This document shows positions 1-10,495 of a stretch of DNA of 64,000 nt, piece after piece. The stretch covers positions 628,500-692,499 of the forward strand of contig NZ_BJTC01000001.1 of the NCBI RefSeq assembly GCF_006829085.1, written 5' to 3'. Under the pieces are notes generated by a model. It searched no databases. It worked only from the letters and a program-made list of their open reading frames with translations, and was not told the origin of the DNA. Every line of letters starts with the position of its first letter. The first letter of the stretch is position 1. The position numbers and the translations under genes were made by a program. The stretch comes from Chryseobacterium sp. ON_d1 (GTDB lineage: Bacteria; Bacteroidota; Bacteroidia; Flavobacteriales; Weeksellaceae).

Positions 1-562
1 ATTCCGCAAATGTTTACAGATCATGAAAGAAGCCAGAACAAGAAATATTACGGTTTCTCTTGACCTGAATTACAGGGCGTTGCTTTGGCAAAACCAGAAT
101 CCTCACAAAATTAAAGAGCTGATGCCATTTGTGAACGTTCTCATGGGAAATATCTGGTCTGTTGGGCAGTTTCTGGATATTCCGGTTGAATATGAGCTTA
201 ACGGAAAATTTGATGATGAAAATCTTCTGAAACAGGCCGAAAAAACAGCATTGGAAATCAGAAGGCAATTTCCGGGGGTGGAAAAAATAGCCAATACCTT
301 CCGCTTTACAAACGGAGAAAAGGTCAATTATTTTGCCACCTTATTTGCTGGTGAACAGCTTTTGATTTCAGAAAAATACAATTCAGATACAATTGAAGAA
401 AGGGTAGGAAGCGGTGATTCTTTCATGGCCGCTTTGATTCATGGAATTTTAAAAGGAAATCCTGAACAGCAGGTTCTGGAAGATGCTACAAAAGTTGCTT
501 TTAAAAAGCTTTTTGTAAAAGGAGATACCATTGATGAAAGCATTAATATCGAAACATTATGA
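1..562 (+). CDS. kdgK: PfkB-family sugar kinase, probably 2-keto-3-deoxygluconate kinase (5' truncated)
   Basis: The reading frame is open from the left edge, so the N-terminal part lies outside the window; about 186 residues remain. The remaining part has the C-terminal PfkB/ribokinase signature VGSGDSFMAALIHG (around residue 131 counted from the Met at 23), whose Asp is the family's catalytic base next to the anion hole. The stop codon overlaps the start of a KDPG aldolase gene in an ATGA arrangement, and a hexuronate-type transporter follows. That context favours KDG kinase, which makes KDPG from the keto-deoxy acid derived from glucuronate or galacturonate. The sugar-binding half is missing, so other PfkB substrates cannot be excluded from sequence alone. 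Confidence 0.8.
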   Translation, partial: FRKCLQIMKEARTRNITVSLDLNYRALLWQNQNPHKIKELMPFVNVLMGNIWSVGQFLDIPVEYELNGKFDDENLLKQAEKTALEIRRQFPGVEKIANTFRFTNGEKVNYFATLFAGEQLLISEKYNSDTIEERVGSGDSFMAALIHGILKGNPEQQVLEDATKVAFKKLFVKGDTIDESINIETL

Positions 563-1194
563 ATGAAATAGTACAAAAAATAAAAGACCAGAAAATCGTT
601 CCGTTGTTTTATAACGAATCGTTTGAAGTCTCAAAAAATATCATAAAAGCTTTATACGAAGCAGGAATCCGTGTGATAGAATATACCAACCGCGGCCATC
701 AGGCATTGGAAAATTTCACTAAGCTGAAAGAAATTTCCCATACAGAATTTCCTGGTCTTCTGTTAGGAATCGGGACGGTAAAAAATATACAGGAAATGGA
801 TGATTATGCTAACGTAAAATCAGATTTTATCATTACACCGGTTATCAGTGAAGCATTGGTGAAACATGCCCTTGAAAGAAATATCCTTTTGATTCCAGGG
901 TGTTTTACCCCTTCCGATATCAATATTGCCTATCAGAATGGCTTAAAACTCGTTAAAATATTCCCAGCTGATGCTTTAGGGAAGAACTATATCAAATCGG
1001 TACAACCTGTTTTCCCGGGAATGAATTTCATGCCCACCGGAGGAATCCATGCAGAATTTGAAGATATTATGGAATGGCTCAATGGTGGCGCCGTAGCAGC
1101 AGGATTGGGAAGTTCCCTTATTGGAAAAGATTGTAATGAAGAAGAATTGACCCAGAAAACACAGAATTTATTACAACAACTTAATCATAATTAA
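559..1194 (+). CDS. eda: KDPG/KHG aldolase
   Basis: This 211-residue protein has the normal length of a class I KDPG aldolase. It would split 2-keto-3-deoxy-6-phosphogluconate into pyruvate and glyceraldehyde 3-phosphate in the cytoplasm. The Schiff-base lysine is K133 in LVKIFPA, the same number as in the E. coli enzyme. Other family motifs are VIEYTNRG with E41 and R45, GIGTVKN, LIPGCFTPSDI and MPTGGI. It is translationally coupled to the kinase by a 4-base overlap and its stop abuts the start of the transporter, so the three genes form one operon. It completes disposal of uronic acid released by the GH115 and GH67 enzymes of this window. Confidence 0.93.
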   Translation: MNEIVQKIKDQKIVPLFYNESFEVSKNIIKALYEAGIRVIEYTNRGHQALENFTKLKEISHTEFPGLLLGIGTVKNIQEMDDYANVKSDFIITPVISEALVKHALERNILLIPGCFTPSDINIAYQNGLKLVKIFPADALGKNYIKSVQPVFPGMNFMPTGGIHAEFEDIMEWLNGGAVAAGLGSSLIGKDCNEEELTQKTQNLLQQLNHN

Positions 1195-2469
1195 ATGCAG
1201 GCTCCTCAAAACCGCAATATAAGATGGTGGATGCTGTCCCTTGTCTTTCTCGCCACTACGATCAATTATCTTGACCGTCAGGTAATGGGTTTACTGAAAC
1301 CTGTACTGGAAAAGGAATTCAGCTGGGACGAAAAAGATTACAGCTATATCGTCATGGCCTTTACCACGACTTATGCCATCGGTTATATGGCGATGGGAAG
1401 GTTTATAGACAGGGTGGGAACCAAAATCGGGTATGCGGTTTCCCTTATTGTATGGAGCTTGGCCTCTATAGGACACGGTTTTGTGAAAAGTACCATCGGG
1501 TTTATCATTGCGAGAAGTACCTTAGGCATCAGTGAGGCAGGGAACTTTCCTGCTGCCATCAAATCAGTGGCTGAATGGTTTCCCAAAAAAGAAAGAGCAC
1601 TGGCAACCGGAATTTTTAACTCAGGAGCAACGGTGGGAGCTATTTTAGCGCCGTTATTGGTTCCGTTCATTCTCGGACATTACGGCTGGAGGCAGACTTT
1701 TGTATGGATCGGAGCCTTGGGTATGGTTTGGATTGTCCTTTGGTGGAAATTCTATGCCGTTCCGGAGAAAGCCAAAAATCTCAGTAAGGAAGAACTGCAG
1801 TATATAAAAAGCGATCAGGCTGAAAAAACAGAAGAGAAAACGAAAATTCCTTTATCGGAATTACTCAAATATAAAGTAACATGGTCATTTGCCATCGGTA
1901 AAATTTTAACTGATCCTATCTGGTATTTCTTCATGTTCTGGCTGCCGGCGTATTTTTCTGATGTATTCAAAATGGATTTAACAAAACCATCTCTTCCGTT
2001 AATTATTATTTACAGCGGAACCACGATCGGAAGTATTGGCGGAGGATATCTCTCATCATTTCTGATCAAAAAAGGCTGGGCCATCGGAAGAGCCAGAAGT
2101 GTTACAATGTTATTATTTGCTTTGATGGTGGTTCCGGTCATGTTCTCAAAATATGTAGATAATATGTGGATGATCACGGTTATCATTGCTTTTGCAACAG
2201 CCGCACACCAGGGTTGGGGTGCCAATCTTATGACCACGGTCGGAGACCAGTTACCCAACAGCTATGTCAGTTCTGTCATTGGTTTTGGCGGAATGCTCGG
2301 TTCTGCAGCAGGAATTATTTTTCCTTTGTTCATCGGAATCGTTTTGGACACATTCAAAAAGGCAGGAAACGTCAATGGCGGTTACAATATTATTTTCTTT
2401 ATCGCAGGAATTTCATATGTTGCAGCCTGGGGACTCATTTCGTTGATCAACAGAAAGAAAACAGTTTAG
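1195..2469 (+). CDS. MFS hexuronate transporter, ExuT-like
   Basis: The product is a 424-residue major facilitator with about 12 hydrophobic segments. The first segment carries INYLDRQVMG, typical of the ExuT/anion:cation symporter group, and an arginine/glycine loop with the MFS signature (GRFIDRVGTKIG) follows TM2. It begins immediately after the aldolase stop codon. By family and context it should import glucuronate or galacturonate across the inner membrane. It differs from the SSS and GPH carriers further right, which belong to the arabinose and xylan blocks. The exact uronate cannot be told from sequence. Confidence 0.85.
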   Translation: MQAPQNRNIRWWMLSLVFLATTINYLDRQVMGLLKPVLEKEFSWDEKDYSYIVMAFTTTYAIGYMAMGRFIDRVGTKIGYAVSLIVWSLASIGHGFVKSTIGFIIARSTLGISEAGNFPAAIKSVAEWFPKKERALATGIFNSGATVGAILAPLLVPFILGHYGWRQTFVWIGALGMVWIVLWWKFYAVPEKAKNLSKEELQYIKSDQAEKTEEKTKIPLSELLKYKVTWSFAIGKILTDPIWYFFMFWLPAYFSDVFKMDLTKPSLPLIIIYSGTTIGSIGGGYLSSFLIKKGWAIGRARSVTMLLFALMVVPVMFSKYVDNMWMITVIIAFATAAHQGWGANLMTTVGDQLPNSYVSSVIGFGGMLGSAAGIIFPLFIGIVLDTFKKAGNVNGGYNIIFFIAGISYVAAWGLISLINRKKTV

Positions 2470-2506
2470 TATAACAATAATATAGTTTGAAGTTTAAAAA
2501 GTAAAA

Positions 2507-5017
2507 ATGAAATCCGGGTTTTACATCACCATAGGTCTTCTGATCAGTATATTTTCCTTTGCCCAGAAAGGAGGAAAATATAAGCTGTGGTATGACAAGC
2601 CCGCAAAACAATGGGTGGAAGCTTTACCGGTAGGAAACGGAAACATGGCAGCTATGGTCTATGGAGACCCTTATCAGGAAAAGCTTCAGCTGAACGAAGG
2701 GACATTCTGGTCCGGAGGCCCTTCCCGAAATGATAATCCGGATGCTCCAAAAGTTCTGGATTCCATCCGGTATTATATTTTCAACGGAAACTATAAAAAA
2801 GCCCAGATCCTTGCGGATAAGGGATTAACAGCGAAAACAGTTCACGGTTCGGCATTTCAGAATATTGGTGATTTTACACTGGATCTGAATAACCTTAAAG
2901 AGATCAGAAATTATTACAGAGAACTGGACATTGAAAAAGCTATTACCACCACCACATTTACTTCTGAAGGCATTAATTTTAAAAGAGAAGTCTTTGCCTC
3001 AATTCCTGATCATGTAATCGTTATTAAATTAAGTTCAGATCACAGGAATGCACTGAACTTTACAGCAAAATTCAACAGCGAGCTCAAAAAGGAAGTCAAA
3101 GTCATTGATGCCACTACTTTACAGATGGATGGGGTTTCTTCCACATTAGACGGCATTCAGGGGCAGGTGAAATTTAATGCACTGGCAAAACTCATTACCA
3201 AAGGTGGCAAAACCCAGATCTCAGAAGACGGAATTTCAGTAAGCAATGCTCATGAGGTCATGATTCTAATTTCCATTGCGACCAATTTTACAGACTACAA
3301 AAATTTAAATACAGACGAAGTTGCAAAAGCCGGAAAGTATATTGAACAGGCAGAACATAAAAGTTTCAAAACTTTAGTTCAAAACCACCTGAATGCTTAC
3401 CAGAAATATTTTAAAAGAGTAGATCTGGACTTAGGAACTTCCGAAGCTTCGAAAAATCCAACGGATATCAGGATTAAAAATTTTGCAACGGGCTATGACC
3501 CGGAGCTTATTTCATTATATTATCAGTTCGGGCGTTATCTCCTGATTTCTTCCTCTCAACCGTGTGGCCAGCCTGCGAATTTGCAGGGGATCTGGAACAA
3601 TTCCAATAAACCGGCCTGGGACAGCAAATATACGATTAACATTAATACGGAAATGAATTACTGGCCGGCTGAAAAGACCAATCTTCCTGAAATGCATGAA
3701 CCATTGATCCGGATGATAAAAGATTTGAGTGAAACAGGAAAAGAAACGGCAAAAACAATGTACAACAGCCGTGGCTGGGTAGCACATCATAATACCGATA
3801 TCTGGAGAATAACAGGGGTAGTGGATTTTGCCAATGCCGGAATGTGGCCGATGGGCGGAGCCTGGCTTTCACAGCATTTGTGGGAAAAATATTTATACAG
3901 CGGAGACAAAAACTATCTGCGAACCATTTATCGTGTTCTGAAATCTGCAGCACAGTTTTATGAAGATTTCCTGATTGAAGAGCCTGCGAATCACTGGCTG
4001 GTGGCAAGCCCGTCAATGTCACCCGAAAATATTCCGCAGGGACACCAGGGAAGTGCTCTGGCGGCGGGAAATACAATGGACAATCAATTGATGTTCGATT
4101 TGTTCACCAAAACAAAAAAGGCAGCACAGATTCTCAATACAGATTCAGATAAAATTCAGGTCTGGAACACTATTATTTCAAAATTACCACCGATGAAAAT
4201 CGGAAGTTACGGACAATTGCAGGAATGGATGGAAGACCTGGACGATCCTAAAGATAATCACAGACATGTTTCGCATCTATACGGATTATTTCCTTCCAAC
4301 CAGATCAGTCCGTTTACCACGCCGGAATTGCTGGACGCCTCCAGGACTGTACTCATTCACCGTGGAGACGTGTCCACAGGCTGGTCAATGGGTTGGAAAG
4401 TCAATCTCTGGGCTAAATTGCTGGATGGAAACCATGCCGGCAAATTGATCAGAGACCAGTTGACGCTCGTAGAAAAAGACGGTTGGGGCAGCAAAGGCGG
4501 AACATATCCGAATCTTTTCGATGCACATCCTCCATTCCAGATTGATGGAAATTTCGGCTGTACTTCCGGGATTACCGAAATGCTTCTGCAGACTCAAAAT
4601 GGTTTTATAGACATTCTTCCCGCACTTCCGGTTGAGTGGAAAAACGGCAGCATTTCAGGGCTGAAAGCATATGGAGGTTTCGAAGTCAGTATTATCTGGG
4701 AAAACAATCAAGCTAAAGAAATTACCATAAAATCCGGATCGGGAGGAAACTGCAGAATAAGACTTCCGAACGAAATGCAGCTTTCCGGAAATGCAGAACT
4801 GAAAAAAGCAGAAGGTAAAAACCCGAATTCTTTATTTGAAATTCCGGAAACTCCGAAACCTGTGATTTCTGACAAAGCAAAATTGAATCCAGTTGAAATT
4901 AAAACTGATCTTATCTATGATTTCCCGACTGAAGCAGGGAAGGTCTATACATTAAGAAGGAGTGATAAAAGCTCTGAAGGACAATCCGAAACTAAATCTA
5001 TTTACAATAAAAACTAA
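2507..5017 (+). CDS. GH95 alpha-L-fucosidase / alpha-L-galactosidase, secreted
   Basis: The 836-residue protein has a Sec signal peptide ending near SFAQ and the GH95 N-terminal signature (LWYDKPAKQWVEALPVGNG, LNEGTFWSGGPSR). Residues matching the Bifidobacterium AfcA catalytic set are visible: N378 and N380 in ININTEMNYWP, E573 in LQEWMEDLDD as the likely acid, and D680 in IDGNFG. GH95 enzymes invert alpha-1,2-linked L-fucose or, in some Bacteroides xylan loci, L-galactose. H590 in SHLYGLFP lies about where I recall a sugar-discriminating residue; His would favour fucose, but I could not align it. The gene starts 37 bases after the transporter and sits in a xylan-type cluster, so its substrate may be a xylan side chain rather than a host glycan. 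Confidence 0.9.
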   Translation: MKSGFYITIGLLISIFSFAQKGGKYKLWYDKPAKQWVEALPVGNGNMAAMVYGDPYQEKLQLNEGTFWSGGPSRNDNPDAPKVLDSIRYYIFNGNYKKAQILADKGLTAKTVHGSAFQNIGDFTLDLNNLKEIRNYYRELDIEKAITTTTFTSEGINFKREVFASIPDHVIVIKLSSDHRNALNFTAKFNSELKKEVKVIDATTLQMDGVSSTLDGIQGQVKFNALAKLITKGGKTQISEDGISVSNAHEVMILISIATNFTDYKNLNTDEVAKAGKYIEQAEHKSFKTLVQNHLNAYQKYFKRVDLDLGTSEASKNPTDIRIKNFATGYDPELISLYYQFGRYLLISSSQPCGQPANLQGIWNNSNKPAWDSKYTININTEMNYWPAEKTNLPEMHEPLIRMIKDLSETGKETAKTMYNSRGWVAHHNTDIWRITGVVDFANAGMWPMGGAWLSQHLWEKYLYSGDKNYLRTIYRVLKSAAQFYEDFLIEEPANHWLVASPSMSPENIPQGHQGSALAAGNTMDNQLMFDLFTKTKKAAQILNTDSDKIQVWNTIISKLPPMKIGSYGQLQEWMEDLDDPKDNHRHVSHLYGLFPSNQISPFTTPELLDASRTVLIHRGDVSTGWSMGWKVNLWAKLLDGNHAGKLIRDQLTLVEKDGWGSKGGTYPNLFDAHPPFQIDGNFGCTSGITEMLLQTQNGFIDILPALPVEWKNGSISGLKAYGGFEVSIIWENNQAKEITIKSGSGGNCRIRLPNEMQLSGNAELKKAEGKNPNSLFEIPETPKPVISDKAKLNPVEIKTDLIYDFPTEAGKVYTLRRSDKSSEGQSETKSIYNKN

Positions 5018-5028
5018 AAAATCTATAT

Positions 5029-6747
5029 ATGAAAAAGAGTCTAATGAATCCTGTTTTTTTAAGAAATAAAACCAATGTCATTGCAGTGGCAGCACTACTT
5101 TCCATCAGTAACCTCTCTGCACAGACTTTTTCCGACTTCAACTACCATGGAAACGATAAAATATATAATGACAACCCTCTTAAGCCGGACGAGTTCTATT
5201 CCCCGATTTTACAGGGCTGTTATCCTGATCCCAGCATTACCAAAAAAGGTGACGATTATTACCTGGTAAACTCTTCTTTTTCAATGTTCCCGGGTGTTCC
5301 GATTTTCACGTCTAAAGATCTGGTAAACTGGAAGCAGGTGGGGCACGTTTTGGACAGACCTTCCCAGCTTAAAGTTGAAAAATCGGGGGTTTCGCATGGA
5401 ATTTATGCACCGGATATCAAATACAATAAGCACAACGACACTTTTTATATGATCACTACCCAGTTTGCAGGCGGTATCGGAAATATGGTCGTAAAAACCA
5501 AAGATCCTGCAAAAGGATGGAGCGAAGTCCAAAAGCTAAACTTTGACGGTATTGATCCTTCTATTTTCTTTGATGATGATGGAAAAGCTTACATTGTTCA
5601 CAACGATGCTCCTCCACAAGGTACTGAGCAGTACAGCGGTCACCGTGTTATTAAGATTTGGGACTATGATCTCGAAAAAGACCAGGTAGTTGCGGGTTCG
5701 GATAAGATTATTGTAAACGGAGGCGTGGATCTTTCCCAAAAACCCATCTGGATTGAAGGTCCCCATATTTACAAAAAGAACGGTAAATATTACCTGATGT
5801 GTGCAGAAGGCGGAACGGGAGGCAACCATAGCGAAGTGATTTTTATGGCAGATTCTCCGAAAGGACCATTTGTTCCCGCTAAAAATAATCCAATTCTTAC
5901 ACAAAGATATTTTCCGAGAGACCGAAAAGAAAAAGTGGATTGGGCAGGTCATGCAGATTTGGTGGAAGGTCCGAACGGACAATGGTATGGCGTATTTTTA
6001 GCAATTCGTCCGAATGTCAGCAACCGTGTTAACAAAGGCCGTGAAACTTTTATTCTTCCTGTAGACTGGAGCGGAACGTATCCTGTGTTTCAAAATGGTC
6101 TGGTTCCGATGAAACCAAAATTGAAAATGCCACAAGGTGTTCAGAATCAAACCGGGCAAAACGGATTTTTCCCGAACGGCAACTTTGCATACAACGATAA
6201 ACTAACCGATAAAAACCTCGATTTCCGTTGGATTGCCATGCGTGGTCCTCGTGAAAACTTCATTACTGCAACAAAAAATGGTGTAAAAGTGAGCCCAATG
6301 GAAACGAACATCAAAGCGTTGGCTCCGGTTTCATCTTTGTTCCACAGATTACAGCACGAAGACTTCGAAACTTCCGTAACCTTGGATTATAAACCAAAAT
6401 CGGAAAAAGAATTGGCTGGAATTACCCTCTACCAAAGCGAAACATTCAATTACGTTTTTGGAATTACCAAAAAAGATAAAGATTTCTACATCGTATTGGA
6501 AAGAACAGAAAAAGGACAGTCAAAATTGATTGCCAGCGAAAAGATTTCATTATCCAAACCGGTTAAACTGCAGGTTGTTGCCAATAAAGATGAACATAAC
6601 TTTAATTATTCACTGGATGGCAGGAACTATAAAAACCTTGGCGGACCGGTTTCAGGAGATATACTTTCTACCGATGTAGCGGGAGGTTTTACAGGAAGCC
6701 TTATCGGGCTTTACAGCACCTCTTCCAATGATATTGTACCGAATTAA
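5029..6747 (+). CDS. GH43 beta-xylosidase / alpha-L-arabinofuranosidase, secreted
   Basis: This 572-residue protein has an N-terminal signal region (about 1-32, ending LSAQ) and a five-bladed GH43 propeller. The inverting catalytic triad is visible as D67 (CYPDPS), D176 (GIDPSIFFDDDG) and E243 (WIEGPH). From about residue 380 a C-terminal beta-sandwich resembling the GH43 C2 domain follows (YQSETFNYVFGI). That architecture is common in exo-acting enzymes trimming xylose or arabinose from xylo-oligosaccharides. It lies 11 bases after GH95. The subfamily and exact bond cannot be fixed by eye. Confidence 0.9.
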   Translation: MKKSLMNPVFLRNKTNVIAVAALLSISNLSAQTFSDFNYHGNDKIYNDNPLKPDEFYSPILQGCYPDPSITKKGDDYYLVNSSFSMFPGVPIFTSKDLVNWKQVGHVLDRPSQLKVEKSGVSHGIYAPDIKYNKHNDTFYMITTQFAGGIGNMVVKTKDPAKGWSEVQKLNFDGIDPSIFFDDDGKAYIVHNDAPPQGTEQYSGHRVIKIWDYDLEKDQVVAGSDKIIVNGGVDLSQKPIWIEGPHIYKKNGKYYLMCAEGGTGGNHSEVIFMADSPKGPFVPAKNNPILTQRYFPRDRKEKVDWAGHADLVEGPNGQWYGVFLAIRPNVSNRVNKGRETFILPVDWSGTYPVFQNGLVPMKPKLKMPQGVQNQTGQNGFFPNGNFAYNDKLTDKNLDFRWIAMRGPRENFITATKNGVKVSPMETNIKALAPVSSLFHRLQHEDFETSVTLDYKPKSEKELAGITLYQSETFNYVFGITKKDKDFYIVLERTEKGQSKLIASEKISLSKPVKLQVVANKDEHNFNYSLDGRNYKNLGGPVSGDILSTDVAGGFTGSLIGLYSTSSNDIVPN

Positions 6748-6760
6748 GTTAGTATTAGCA

Positions 6761-6785
6761 ATGTCACACTGAGCTTGTCGAAGTG
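6761..6785. repeat. Short REP-like intergenic repeat
   Basis: The segment containing CACTGAGCTTGTCGAAGTG is an imperfect inverted repeat between two GH43 genes. From memory, this class of sequence recurs many times in intergenic DNA of Flavobacteriia and some other phyla. Only one copy is visible here, so the assignment rests on recognition and not on repetition in the window. Confidence 0.45.
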
Positions 6786-6834
6786 TTTCCTTTTAAGACT
6801 GAAAAGAATCAAATCGAACCAAAATATCAAAAAC

Positions 6835-8439
6835 GTGAAAATCAAAAAATCTTATATAGTTTCTTTATTGGGATTTATCGGGCTGAATCTTCTTTCAGCC
6901 CAGGTAAATCCTTCCGGAAAACAGAGTACCGCATTTACCAATCCCATCATCTGGGCAGATGCACCGGATTTATCCATTACCAGAAACGGAAATGATTTTT
7001 ACCTGATCAGTACCACTATGCATCTGATGCCCGGAGCTCCGGTAATGCATTCCAGAGATCTGGTACATTGGGAAATGTCCGGGTATGTTTTTGACACTTT
7101 GAATGACAACTCAAAATATGATTTATTGAACGGAACCGTTTACGGCAGGGGCCAATGGGCTTCATCAATTCGCTACCATAAAGGGAAATATTATGTTTTG
7201 TTTTCTCCGAATGATGAACCTTTTAAATCCTATTTCTATGTGACTGATCATCCCGAAAAAGGAAAATGGAAACTCATCACCAGAACACGGCATTTTCATG
7301 ATGCGTCTTTATTTTTTGATGATGACAGGATATACGTTTTTACTTCCAACAAAGTTTTTGAACTGAGTCCTGATTTTAAAGAAGTGATCGGAAATCCGGA
7401 TGGAACTGAGGTATTTCAGAAAGATGCTTCGGAAACCGGACTTCTGGAAGGTAATCAGATCATCAAAAGAAACGGAAAATATTATATGATGATGATATCA
7501 TGGCCAAGAAACGGAAAACGCCGTCAGGTAGTCTACAGGGCAGATAAAGTGACAGGTCCTTACGAGAAAAAAGTAATTCTGGAAGATAATTTTTTAGGAT
7601 TTTCCTATGCAGGTCAGGGCGCTTTGATAGATGATAAAAACGGAAACTGGTATTCCCTTATTTTCCAGGACAGAAACGGAGTGGGACGCGTTCCGCTGCT
7701 TCTGCCTGTACAATGGGAAAATGACTGGCCGGTACTGGGGGATAACGGAAAAGTTCCTTTGAAAGGAGAAGTTCCGCTTCCGCCGTTCAAAGCAAAAAAT
7801 CATCTGGTGGAAAGCGATGAGTTCTCTGATAAAACAATGAAAATCCAGTGGCAATGGAATCATAATCCGGTGAATGAAGCATGGTCTTTATCTGAAAGAA
7901 AAGGCTTTCTGAGACTGAAAACCAGCAGAGTGGTAGACAATCTGTACGCGGCTCCCAACACTTTGACCCAGAGAATGGAGGGTCCGACTTCTTCAGCAGT
8001 TGTCGCCATGGACCTTAAAGGAATGAAAGATGGAGATGTAGCTGGTTTCAGTGCCTTCAACGGGGATTCCGGGATTTTGTCAGTAGTAAAGGAAGGTGAA
8101 GAAAAATTCATTGTTTTTTCAACCAACGAAGTGAGCCTGGATAATAAAACAAAAGCCATTACAGGGGTTAAAAAAGAAGAAAAAAAACGGATTCCTCTTA
8201 ATTCTGATAAAGTTTTTCTTCGTATCGATGCTGATTTTAACCTCGGGAAAGATCTTGCAGACTTTTATTACAGTACTGATCAGAAGAACTGGACGGAAAT
8301 GGCAAAAGATTACAAAATGATCTTTGATTACCGTAGATTTTTTATGGGATCAAAATTCGCAGTTTTCAATTATGCCACTAAAAATACCGGAGGCTTCGTA
8401 GATGTGGATTTTTTCAGAGTCAATGAAGCCGGAAAATAA
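6835..8439 (+). CDS. GH43 beta-xylosidase-like glycosidase, secreted
   Basis: The frame is open from 6775, but the first 20 codons overlap the REP-like repeat. A GTG at 6835 gives a clean signal peptide ending LLSAQ, so I place the start there (534 residues). The GH43 triad is D45 (DAPDLSI), D156 (FHDASLFFDDD) and E205 (LLEGNQI). The second motif lacks the usual DPS/T context, marking a subfamily different from its left neighbour. A C-terminal beta-sandwich begins near residue 330. It is expected to release xylose or arabinose from oligosaccharides. The start is the weakest part of the call. Confidence 0.85.
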   Translation: MKIKKSYIVSLLGFIGLNLLSAQVNPSGKQSTAFTNPIIWADAPDLSITRNGNDFYLISTTMHLMPGAPVMHSRDLVHWEMSGYVFDTLNDNSKYDLLNGTVYGRGQWASSIRYHKGKYYVLFSPNDEPFKSYFYVTDHPEKGKWKLITRTRHFHDASLFFDDDRIYVFTSNKVFELSPDFKEVIGNPDGTEVFQKDASETGLLEGNQIIKRNGKYYMMMISWPRNGKRRQVVYRADKVTGPYEKKVILEDNFLGFSYAGQGALIDDKNGNWYSLIFQDRNGVGRVPLLLPVQWENDWPVLGDNGKVPLKGEVPLPPFKAKNHLVESDEFSDKTMKIQWQWNHNPVNEAWSLSERKGFLRLKTSRVVDNLYAAPNTLTQRMEGPTSSAVVAMDLKGMKDGDVAGFSAFNGDSGILSVVKEGEEKFIVFSTNEVSLDNKTKAITGVKKEEKKRIPLNSDKVFLRIDADFNLGKDLADFYYSTDQKNWTEMAKDYKMIFDYRRFFMGSKFAVFNYATKNTGGFVDVDFFRVNEAGK

Positions 8440-8442
8440 GAA

Positions 8443-8501
8443 TCAGATAAAAGTCTGTTGTAAACAGTAAGTAAAATATACGCTATTATTTTTTTATCTG
8501 A
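8443..8501. other. Nested inverted repeats between GH43 and the tandem esterase
   Basis: TCAGATAAAA (8443-8452) is matched exactly by TTTTATCTGA (8492-8501), and inside it lies CTGTT-GTA-AACAG (8455-8467). RNA from this stretch could form a two-part stem. It may end transcription of the GH43 gene or shape the esterase leader; nothing in the sequence decides between these. Confidence 0.4.
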
Positions 8502-8507
8502 AATAAT

Positions 8508-10459
<1,952 letters not shown>

Positions 10460-10495
10460 TGTTTTCAAATCTGAAATAGAATGAGCTTTACAAAG

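Noticed and set aside
14..327. Open frames on the - strand over the sugar kinase
   Set aside because: They lie wholly inside a kinase with clear motifs, have no family-like sequence, and are antisense shadows.
6775..6834. Upstream TTG start for the second GH43 gene
   Set aside because: The extra 20 codons overlap a REP-like repeat and would place charged residues before the signal peptide.
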